Below, one piece after another: positions 45,801 through 57,800 of a DNA stretch of 64,000 nt (the first letter of the stretch is position 1; the number at the start of each line of letters is the position of its first letter). The translations under genes were made by a program, and so were the position numbers. The stretch lies in the NCBI RefSeq assembly GCF_932526225.1, contig NC_064042.1, positions 4,509,001 to 4,573,000 of the forward strand. The letters are read 5' to 3'. The notes beneath the pieces were generated by a model. That model was not told the origin of the DNA. It saw nothing but the letters and a program-made list of their open reading frames with translations, and ran no database searches. Source of the DNA: Nematostella vectensis (Eukaryota; Cnidaria; Anthozoa; Actiniaria; Edwardsiidae).

Positions 45801-48800
45801 TGATGCAGTCGGAAAGTGCTCGGGTAGCTTTCGCCAAGCTTTCGTTAACCCGAGGCAGCAATTGGTCCAGGGCCACACGGTCTTGGTGAGTCACTTCGTT
45901 ACGTAAGGCTAAGAAGAACCAATGAGAGCAACGTTGATGAGCTAGTATATGACGTTATCAGCTGATATGCCAAATAAGGGAAAAGAGTGGACCAATGATA
46001 GGCTCTACTTACAGTTCAAATGATTGACAGCTCTGTCTGCGGTTGCCCCGCCTACTTCATTCAGGTCTCTCTGTTTTCTCTGTACTAGAGCGGCTGTGTC
46101 TTCGACTATACAAAAAAGAGATACAAACTACACTATTTTACCTCTCAAATAAGAACATTGTACCAAAGGGTTTTAGTCCATTTCCAAATTTAATTGGGCC
46201 GGTAATATTTATTTTCGTGTGGACAAAAATAATTCGTGATCCGTGATTGCTACGATCCTTATTCGTGTACGTTGATATTCTATCGACGAAAATCATCTGA
46301 TAGATAGCTTTGACTTTTTGTCTTATAACCAGGGGCCGCAGACCATTTTTTTGACAGGGGAGGGGAGGCTGAGAAAAGAGTGACTGGAGTGGAAAGGGGG
46401 GAGGTCTGGTATCATTTCCTCAACCATTCAGGGAATTTGAGTAAATTGAAAAGAGAGATCCTATCTTGTATTTTGGTTAAATACAAAAATTACTAATGTC
46501 TCGTGATTTTATTAACAGCACGGTTTTCCAAAAGATTTTCAAAGGAGTAGTAGAACAATAGCGCAGCCTTGAACACTTATCAAATCCAAGGGAAATTCAG
46601 CTGCAATTTACGCCATAGTACATTATTTAGAATTTTATTTCCCTCTTTTTGATCATTAACGTGAATCGTGCAACAACCCCCCTCCCCTTACCGCCCCTGA
46701 AATAACACTTCTCTGCTTATAAAGGAAAGCTTCAAGTTAAGGTCATGTGCCAGCCCTGTTGGAGCTATGCAGAAAAGGACTAAATCATATTCCTTTTCGT
46801 TGCCCTGCAGACAGTTAACTTACTTTCTTGTGTAACTTCTATAGCTTTAGGCAGCAACTCTTCCGGGGCCTGAAACACAGTATAACAATAATAACAATAA
46901 TAGTATTATATCAAAATTAAAATTGAAGGGAAAGATGATGAGAAAGTAAAAATAGATGTCGGTTGATAATATCTTATACAAATAATATAATAATAAAATA
47001 ATAATACCTTATAATAAAATAATAAAATTTTATACCTTATACAAAGGAAAAGCCAGCTTGTCTAAGAGTGCACTGACCCCTGCTCCGCCCGGCCTGTCAC
47101 GGACCCTGTCCAGCCGATAGATTGACAGCTCGTCAACTGGTACTCTCTGATCACTGAAGATAATTGGTGGCGTTTTAGTGAGGTGTGAAACTTTGCATAG
47201 AATAATTACAGAATATGGACTGAACTTCGTAGCCCCATTTTTTTAGATTTGAGACAAAAGTCTTGAAAAATCTTCACCCCAGCACCAATAAATGTATACA
47301 CCCTCATACCATCTACATGTCAGTAGATAATGGTAGTTTATGCAAACAGGGTTCCAGGTAAATAAGAACCCATTTGTGGAAAACCGATAGGGATGGGCTG
47401 AGATGAAGCCTAACATTTAGATGGTTCTATGACCACCCTGTTCCATGCTAACCTATGTGAGTCAGTGTAAATCAGCCTGTTGAGAGGAAGGCAGGTGAAT
47501 CTGTCAACTTCTTGGTATACACCATTACTCAGATGGCCTGCAATTGCCTGGATATGGGCTTGGTGGGGAGAGACCTTGTCCTGGACATAGTGCTGAAGCT
47601 AAATGTCAATACTAAGGATTAGTCATCGAGCCAATCATTAACACAAATTATCAGCATCAGCAGCATCATTGGTGCCATTATCATCATCATCATTATCATC
47701 ACCACCATCATCATCATCATCATCATCATCACCACCACCATCATCATTATTATCACCACCACCATCATCATCATTATTATCACCACCACCATCATCATCA
47801 TCATTATCATCACCACCACCATCATTATTATCACCACCATCATCATCATTATTATCATCACCACCATCATTGTTATCATCATTATCATCACCATCACCAT
47901 CATTATCATCACCACCACCATCATCATCATCATTATCATCACCACCATCATCATTATTATCACCACCATCATCATCATTATTATCACCACCACCATCATC
48001 ATCATCATTATCATCACCACCACCATCATCATCATCATTATCATCACCACCATCATTGTTATCATTTTTGCCCTGTAACTAATGACAAATATCACAATGA
48101 AAATATTCATTTTTATTACCAATGATTCACAATGATTATCTGAAATATGATCACCATAAACATAAACACAAGAAAAAACTAACAACCACAATTATTTCCA
48201 TCCATACCTCAAGCTTTAGCTGCTCAAGTTTCTCTTGTGCTATAGAGTTCTGCTTGACGAGAGCTTGGATAACAGATTGCTTGGATTGCTGTATAGAATA
48301 TCAAACAGTCCACCATTATACTTCTTTTGAACACATTGACAGCAGAGGAGTGCACTTTCGCAGCTTTAGTGCATGGCATTTATGCCTCACGACTCAACAA
48401 AGCCTGCATTTATAGCCTGTATTTATATAAATTTTGAATTTGTGAAATTTAAAAAGTCATCAAGAAGAAATTTCAAACCCAAATCACAACAGAAGAACCA
48501 CCAAATAGTTTTGAAAATTTTGAATTTGAAGCCAAATGTCTCAGCTTGGTTTTGATAGCGTTAAGGGACAGAGTTATGAATAAAAACATCTTGTGATTTT
48601 AAAACTGTGTTTCTTTATATTGTATGATCCTATTTAGGATTACACACAGTGATTCATATCTGAGAAGAGATTGACATGTGTGTTTTACGTTTATGTACTT
48701 ACTGCCAGTTTCTCAAAGTCTTGAATCTGCCTGTGTTTGCTGCGCACTGTTTCCAGTGCAGACTTCCTCTCCCTCAGAGCCTGGGTCAGTCTTGATGCAG

Positions 48801-51800
48801 CCCTATGAAGATACTCCAAAGATGCCTGTGAGGCAGCCACTTCTAGCTCACACTGGTACAAGGCCCTGTGGGTCAAAAGGCACCTCTAACTCACATTGAT
48901 GATACAAAGCTTTTCTACATTAAAAACTGAGGTTAACTCAGCTGCTTTCTCTGCAAACAAAATTTACAGAGAAGTTCTGCCAGCAATTACAGTCCTCTAT
49001 GTAAAAAGCTATTCATTTATCCCAAAGATGCCATGTAAAAGGTGCAGTAATCTCTAATGATAAACTTTGTCAACATGGCCTCAGCTGCTTTCTTTGCACA
49101 CATGATTTACAGGGAAGTTCTGCCATCAATGAAAGTCTTTTAAGTAAAACAGCTATTCATTCATCTCAAAGCCATGCCATGTAAAAGTTACAACATTTTA
49201 ATGAGATAAACTTTGTAAACATGGCTTTAAGCTAGACCTGGAAGAAGTTTTCAACCTAGTCAAACCATGGAGATATACAGTACCTTGCCAAATCATTGCT
49301 TCCTGGCATGCCTCTGTATCTGGACGAAAGCCTGTTTTCCATCTCATGGTTTAAGGACTTCAGTTTACTACGTCCTTTCCAAGCTTCATTCATTGCTTTC
49401 TCTGCAGCCAGAAATCTCTGGAAATGCAAGGCTTGTTCTTCCTATTTCAAGATTATGAAATTAGTAAATTAGTACATCAGTATGTCATATGTTAATGAAG
49501 GTCATGTACTGCATATAAACAGTGGCATGGTTGGATCTGTTTGAGGGAGATAATTTTCTATGTATCCTTTGTATAATTCAGTCTTTACTAGGTGGACTTC
49601 CTCCAAGCTAGGCAGACTTGTGTTATATTTCAGACATATTATTCTCCACAGTAGCTGTGTACAGTGTGTTCTTTCGAATGTGCATTTTAATACCCTGACC
49701 ATACCACTAATTTCTAGGCCCTCATTTACCTCAATCAGCTGGTGAACACTTTGAAAAAGTGTGGGTGGAGTTGACTTGTCAGTCAGCTTTCCTCCCTTTT
49801 CATACAAAAACCTGGAAACATATAAAGGAGTCAACACTATATATCAATCCAGCATGTTGCACATTTTGATAACCAAATTTCCATCTAAAAAATAGGATGA
49901 GGTTTAATCTGACCCATACAACTCTGTGTAAAGCTGTTGTTTATTGAAATGAGAGAGCTAATTCTGCTGGTGAGTCCCCCCTCCCTCCCTTTTCAAGAGG
50001 GCTCGCCATGCCGAGCTGCTCTGCATCCCTCTTGAGGTTAATTCTACTTGTTAGTCCCCCCCTCCCCCCTTTCTCAAGGGAGCCCACCCTTGCCAGAATG
50101 ATAACCACTTGAGCTGCTCTGCATCCCTCTTGAGGTTTATTCTACTTGTTAGTCCCCCCCTCCCCCCTTTCTCAAGGGAGCCCACCCTTGCCAGAATGAT
50201 AACCACTTGAGCTGCTCTGCATCCCTCTTGAGGTTAATTCTACTTGTTTCCCCCCCTCCCCCCTTCTCAAGGGAGCCCACCCTTGCCAGAATGATAACCA
50301 CTTGAGCTGCTCTGCATCCCTCTTGAGGTTTATTCTACTTGTTAGTCCCCCCCTCCCCCCTTTCTCAAGGGAGCCCACCCTTGCCAGAATGAAAACCACT
50401 TGAGCTGCTCTGCATCCCTCTTGAGGTTAATTCTACTTGTTTCCCCCCCTCCCCCCTTCTCAATGGAGCCCACCCTTGCCAGAATGAAAACCACTTGAGC
50501 TGCTCTGCATCCCTCTTGAGGTTTATTATACTTGTTAGTCCCCCCCTCCCCCCTTCTCAAGAGGGCCCGCCCTTGCCAGAATGATAACCACTTGAGCTGC
50601 TCTGCATCACTCTTGAGGTTTATTCTACTTGTTAGTCCCCCCCTCCCCCCTTTCTCAAGGGAGCCCACCCTTGCCAGAATGAAAACCACTTGAGCTGCTC
50701 TGCATCCCTCTTGAGGTTTATTCTACTTGTTAGTCCCCCCCCTCCCCCCTTTCTCAAGGGAGCCCACCCTTGCCAGAATGAAAACCACTTGAGCTGCTCT
50801 GCATCCCTCTTGAGGTTTATTCTACTTGTTAGTCCCCCCCTCCCCCCTTTCTCAAGGGAGCCCACCCTTGCCAGAATGAAAACCACTTGAGCTGCTCTGC
50901 ATCCCTCTTGAGGTTTATTCTACTTGTTAGTCCCCCCCTCCCCCCTTCTCAAGGGAGCCCACCCTTGCCAGAATGATAACCACTTGAGCTGCTCTGCATC
51001 CCTCTTGAGGTTTATTCTACTTGTTAGTCCCACCCCTCCCCCCTTTCTCAAGGGAGCCCACCCTTGCCAGAATGATAACCACTTGAGCTGCTCTGCATCC
51101 CTCTTGAGGTTTATTCTACTTGTTAGTCCCCCCCCTCCCCCTTTCTCAAGAGGGCCCGCCCTTGCCAGAATGATAACCACTTGAGCTGCTCTGCATCCCT
51201 CTTGAGGTTTATTCTACTTGTTAGTCCCCCCTCCCCCCTTTCTCAAGGGAGCCCACCCTTGCCAGAATGAAAACCACTTGAGCTGCTCTGCATCCCTCTT
51301 GAGGTTTATTCTACTTGTTAGTCCCCCCCTCCCCCCTTTCTCAAGGGAGCCCACCCTTGCCAGAATGATAACCACTTGAGCTGCTCTGCATCCCTCTCGA
51401 GGTTTATTCTACTTGTTAGTCCCCCCCCCCCACCTTTCTCAAGGGAGCCCACCCTTGCCAGAATGATAACCACTTGAGCTGCTCTGCATCCCTCTCGAGG
51501 TTTATTCTACTTGTTAGTCCCACCCCTCCCCCCTTTCTCAAGGGAGCCCACCCTTGCCAGAATGATAACCACTTGAGCTGATCTGCATCCCTCTTGAGGT
51601 TTATTCTACTTGTTAGTCCCCCCCCTCCCCCTTTCTCAAGGGAGCCCACCCTTGCCAGAATGAAAACCACTTGAGCTGCTCTGCATCCCTCTTGAGGTTT
51701 ATTCTACTTGTTAGTCCCCCCCCTCCCCCCTTTCTCAAGGGAGCCCACCCTTGCCAGAATGAAAACCACTTGAGCTGCTCTGCATCCCTCTTGAGGTTTA

Positions 51801-54800
51801 TTCTACTTGTTAGTCCCCCCCTCCCCCCTTCTCAAGGGAGCCCACCCTTGCCAGAATGATAACCACTTGAGCTGCTCTGCATCCCTCTTGAGGTTTATTC
51901 TACTTGTTAGTCCCACCCCTCCCCCCTTTCTCAAGGGAGCCCACCCTTGCCAGAATGATAACCACTTGAGCTGCTCTGCATCCCTCTTGAGGTTTATTCT
52001 ACTTGTTAGTCCCCCCCCTCCCCCTTTCTCAAGAGGGCCCGCCCTTGCCAGAATGATAACCACTTGAGCTGCTCTGCATCCCTCTTGAGGTTTATTCTAC
52101 TTGTTAGTCCCCCCCTCCCCCCTTTCTCAAGGGAGCCCACCCTTGCCAGAATGAAAACCACTTGAGCTGCTCTGCATCCCTCTTGAGGTTTATTCTACTT
52201 GTTAGTCCCCCCCTCCCCCCTTTCTCAAGGGAGCCCACCCTTGCCAGAATGATAACCACTTGAGCTGCTCTGCATCCCTCTCGAGGTTTATTCTACTTGT
52301 TAGTCCCCCCCCCCACCTTTCTCAAGGGAGCCCACCCTTGCCAGAATGATAACCACTTGAGCTGCTCTGCATCCCTCTCGAGGTTTATTCTACTTGTTAG
52401 TCCCACCCCTCCCCCCTTTCTCAAGGGAGCCCACCCTTGCCAGAATGATAACCACTTGAGCTGATCTGCATCCCTCTTGAGGTTTATTCTACTTGTTAGT
52501 CCCCCCCTCCCCCTTTCTCAAGGGAGCCCACCCTTGCCAGAATGAAAACCACTTGAGCTGCTCTGCATCCCTCTTGAGGTTTATTCTACTTGTTAGTCCC
52601 CCCCTCCCCCCTTCTCAAGGGAGCCCACCCTTGCCAGAATGATAACCACTTGAGCTGCTCTGCATCCCTCTTGAGGTTTATTCTACTTGTTAGTCCCACC
52701 CCTCCCCCCTTTCTCAAGGGAGCCCACCCTTGCCAGAATGATAACCACTTGAGCTGCTCTGCATCCCTCTTGAGGTTTATTCTACTTGTTAGTCCCCCCC
52801 CTCCCCCTTTCTCAAGAGGGCCCGCCCTTGCCAGAATGATAACCACTTGAGCTGCTCTGCATCCCTCTTGAGGTTTATTCTACTTGTTAGTCCCCCCCTC
52901 CCCCCTTTCTCAAGGGAGCCCACCCTTGCCAGAATGAAAACCACTTGAGCTGCTCTGCATCCCTCTTGAGGTTTATTCTACTTGTTAGTCCCCCCCTCCC
53001 CCCTTTCTCAAGGGAGCCCACCCTTGCCAGAATGATAACCACTTGAGCTGCTCTGCATCCCTCTCGAGGTTTATTCTACTTGTTAGTCCCCCCCCCACCT
53101 TTCTCAAGGGAGCCCACCCTTGCCAGAATGATAACCACTTGAGCTGCTCTGCATCCCTCTCGAGGTTTATTCTACTTGTTAGTCCCACCCCTCCCCCCTT
53201 TCTCAAGGGAGCCCACCCTTGCCAGAATGATAACCACTTGAGCTGATCTGCATCCCTCTTGAGGTTTATTCTACTTGTTAGTCCCCCCCCTCCCCCTTTC
53301 TCAAGAGGGCCCGCCCTTGCCAGAATGATAACCACTTGAGCTGCTCTGCATCCCTCTTGAGGTTTATTCTACTTGTTAGTCCCCCCCTCCCCCCTTTCTC
53401 AAGGGAGCCCACCCTTGCCAGAATGAAAACCACTTGAGCTGCTCTGCATCCCTCTTGAGGTTTATTCTACTTGTTAGTCCCCCCCTCCCCCCTTTCTCAA
53501 GGGAGCCCACCCTTGCCAGAATGATAACCACTTGAGCTGCTCTGCATCCCTCTCGAGGTTTATTCTACTTGTTAGTCCCCCCCTCCCACCTTTCTCAAGG
53601 GAGCCCACCCTTGCCAGAATGATAACCACTTGAGCTGCTCTGCATCCCTCTCGAGGTTTATTCTACTTGTTTCCCCCCTCCCCCCTTTCTCAAGGGAGCC
53701 CACCCTTGCCAGAATGATAACCACTTGAGCTGCTCTGCATCCCTCTTGAGGTTTAAGCCGCATTGTCACCAGTTTACTTCCGGAAGTCCGACGGAAACCT
53801 CAACCGTTAAAAGACAAAAAAATATATTAAAACCCGAGATATTAAACAGGCCATCCGCTGTAAATTATCAATTATCATCCTCAAAGAAATTTTCAATAAA
53901 CACACTGCTTCCAATATTTTGAAATATTTTTCGCGTTTTCCGTTAAAAATCATCGGAGTTGTTATGTAATTAACCGGAAGTAAACTGGTGACAATGCAGC
54001 TTTAATTCTGCTCGAGAGTCCCCCTCCCCCCTTTCTCATGCCACACAGAAACTTACTTGAGCTCCTCTGCATCCCTCTTGAGGTTAATTCTGCTGGTGAG
54101 ATCCCTTAGTTCATTTGCAGTATCTTGGGATGTGACGATAAGCGAGGACAGGATCTTCCAAGGTGGATGTTGAGCCAGAATCATCTAAGAGTAAAAATAC
54201 TTATATATACTTTTAAAAAATTCTATAAATGGCTTGTAAAGGCCAAAATTTTGTAAAGCGCATTTAACAGAAAGAGGGTGAAAATAAAATGTGAATTTAG
54301 GGTTAAGCTAAGTGATGTAGGCTAAAGCTAAAAAATGTCCAAAAATTTTATTATCTGGCCTTAAAATTAAGGGAGGATTTGGTAAAATCTAGCTGACATA
54401 CAATCTTCGTGAAAAAAAAAATTGACAAACTTACTGGAGTTTTTAATGTTCTGCTACCTTAACTGCCTTTTGGCTTCGGCCAATAAATCATCATTTAGTT
54501 CAGTCAGGTTGTGGCCAGTCAACAATGTTCAGGGGCAGGGCAATGTTCAGGGGCAGGGCAATGTTCAGGGGCAGGGCAATGTTCAGGGGCAGGGCAATGT
54601 TCAGGGGCAGGGCAATGTTCAGGGGGAGGCCTATGGCTGGGCCCCTAGGGCGGGCACAGGGGTGGGCGGGAGGGGTGCATGTCCCCCTCAGCATCCAAAA
54701 CTCAAGTTATTAGTTATTGATTAAGGATAATAAAATCTCACACTTTTTGGTATGAATGGTATCTATGAATGTGCATCCCCCTTCCCCCTCCCCCTCTTCA

Positions 54801-57800
54801 GAAAATCCTAGCGACACGCCCGAGGGAGGACTCTCCTGTCTTGGGTCTTTACTGATCTATTATCTTTTAGAGATTGTTACCGTACCAGGGTTGGGAACAT
54901 GCTTACAAATAACTAGTAACAGACAAATTGAAGCCTATGGTCCCAGGATAGAAAGAGTAATCAATTTAACAAACCTCAACTTCTGTCCATAGTTGATCTT
55001 TACTTTTTGGATCTTTTATTGGCTTTGACCTGAATCAAAATAAAAAGGGGTTTAAAGTCACATTGAGAATATACAAGAAATCTTTTGAAGTTTGAGATAA
55101 TAACAATAGCAATTACAGTAGTCTGACGCCTTACTGTTCTATATCATCATCAAATTCTTCCTCATAGACTTGCTTGAGATAGGCTTTTATGGCATCACAA
55201 GTCTCGCGAACTGCTCTCTGCAAAATGTAATTAAGGTTTTAATAGCAAACAATGACTACCAAATTAACACCAAGAAGTCACTGAAAATAAATATTTTCAT
55301 ACCTTCAAGGTGAAGGACACAGATCCCCTCTCCCCCCCCCAAAAAAAAAATTATAATAAACAAAAACTAAAAAGATTTCTGGATATTTTCCCCAAGAAAA
55401 TCAAACTCACAGTACAAGCACTCTCCAGGCCAAGAGGAGTCGAGCGCCCAGATGTCCCTGATAGAAGATTAGACACGATTGGCTGGTCTATGTGGTGCTG
55501 CACCTCATAATAGGTAGGTTCTTGGGATGCCTTCCTAGTAGATGCAATAAAAACTCCAATTAGAACTTGAAATGTAAATAGCAAAGGGACAACATGTTGA
55601 TAGGGTCAGTTTTGGGGTCAGTGGATGCCATTACAGAGACCTAGTCCGCCACACCTTTGTTAGTTTTCATTTAATAGTGGAAGACATTTTATAAGGTGAG
55701 ATCACGAAATAGCCATCAAAAAACACTTTTTTATACATCTCTTTTACCAACTTCAATATATTGCAACTGCTTCACCAAATAAGCTGATGGAAATGATACT
55801 TTCTCACACTTGGTATTTTTCAAAGGGATAACAAAACAGCAGCTACCAAAGACTATTTAAAAGGGTTCTAAAGCATTAATAAAGTGTAGTGGCACACCTT
55901 TGGATGTCTTGATAAACATCCACTCTTCCCTGAATCTGATTGGTCAGTTCTTGGTATGCTGCCCCAATATTCCTGCACTGCTGGGAGTACGCACTGAGAA
56001 GTGCACTCTTCTGGTTTAGTGATGAAATCTCCTCGCAGATGTCACTGTATGCTGTATGCTTGCTCTGTGACATGAATTAAACAGGTTTAAATTTAGAAAC
56101 CTGTCTACAATTCAGCTGGTAGACAGGTTAAAGGGGGGAGCCCATAAACTTAACACTAGAAATTGTGGAAAAGTTAACCCAAAAATCTGTCCTCTTAAAA
56201 TAATTCATTGGATGTTGTTGAGAGATTTCTTTCACCATAGAGATTATTTATTTTCCCAACTTTTGATATCCTCAAGGTCCTAAACTCCAAGCTTTTCTAC
56301 TACACATAAAGGCTACACAATGCATGAAAAAAATAATCTGTCTGTCTGTCTACCCCTGGATGAGTCAATCTCTTTGTCCATCCTATAGCCCGAGTATCAG
56401 GTGATTTTATTTTTCAAAAGTCGGAGAGGAAAAATAAAACTATGCCTCACACAAACACTACAGTGCCATCCCTTTTCAGGCCGCTGTCAAAATACATTGG
56501 CTGTCGAATTGTCCCACATAAATGAATTGCGTGGTAGCACAATCAAATGCCCAAATCAAATTATAAACAGTATTATATGCAAGGGTAGTAATTTTAGTAA
56601 CAACGAAACACAGTGAGGTAACTTGAAGTTATTGATGTAAAAAGATTTGAATGCTTTCAAAAAACTTAATGATAGGAAAATGCAAAGATAGTTCACGGCA
56701 CAAGAGATTTACAGTTTACGTATATGACTGCAGATCCACACATCAGATCACTACAGGATATTCACATTACCAATTTACTAAACAGGGTTTTTCGTCTACA
56801 TAGACAAACTTCTGCTTGAACACATATTTCATTGATAAGCTCACTCGATCAACAGTCTGTCTACCCATGGATGAGTCAATATTTCTGTTTGTCCTACAAC
56901 CAGTACATCTGTCTGTCCACCCATGGATGAGTAAATCTGTCTGTCCATCCTAAAGCAAGTACATCTGTCTGTCTTCCCATCTGACTATCGATCCGTCCTT
57001 CAGTCTGTCTGCTTGCTGATCATCTATGTCTCTCTCTGTCTGTCCACCCACCCCCAGGGGCCCCCTTACCTGTCCTAAGTATGTCCACCTCCAGTTGCTT
57101 TATTTCCTTGTGCATGTTCATGATCTTAGATCTGAGTTCAACCATCTCTCTATTGACCTGAGTGTGTTCTGCTTCTAGTTTTTCTCTGGTGCTTCTATCC
57201 CCTTTACTACTTGTATTTGATGACTGCTTGTGAAGAAGTTTATGCCTTGTTCTCCAAGTTAAAGTAATAAGATTGGCAATCAAAATGACAACATTAAATA
57301 GAGTTTAACAATAAGAAATTGAAGGTTCCTTTTAAGTTGAATTTATTTTAAATAAAAGAGCATTGATTAAGATAAAAGTTTATAAAACAAATAATTGAGA
57401 GAAATAAGGTAGCAGACCAAATTTTTTTACTCTGCAACTGGGATGGGAGACCAAACTTTTCACTCTCCATTTGTTGTAGCCATATGGCGCGAAACACAGG
57501 AACTCACACGTAGGACTCAGGTGTAGTACAAAAACAAACATTTTGACAGGACATTCTTGTGTAACTGAAGTCATGACTACAAATGGGTTTGTCAAGTAAT
57601 CTTAAGAGTCGTTAGCTCTGGTTATCCATTGCACCAGAGGCTCCTGGGTTCACTTGTTGCCTCTGCTTCGCGGCTTTTTTGTAGTGAGATTAGGAGCCTC
57701 TGGTACCCAGGGTAAATCTGGAACACCAGGCCCATACCCAGGGGGGAACAGCAGGCTAGTAGCCAGGGTTTTGAGCAGGGTGGTTCGTTTTTCCATTTCA

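Noticed and set aside
45677-45889. Plus-strand 70-codon gene
   Set aside because: It is the antisense of HAUS5 exon 15, which fits the phase and the C-terminal WWEQPAQ join.
47619-48191. Long Met/Val-rich (minus) and Ser/Pro-rich (plus) open frames
   Set aside because: They are read-through of an (ATC)n/(ACC)n microsatellite in HAUS5 intron 12.
50172-53335. Many repeated open frames with SRINLKRDAEQLKW
   Set aside because: They come from the exon 8-derived minisatellite. The frames vary with poly-C length, and no start or splice context supports a separate repeat protein.
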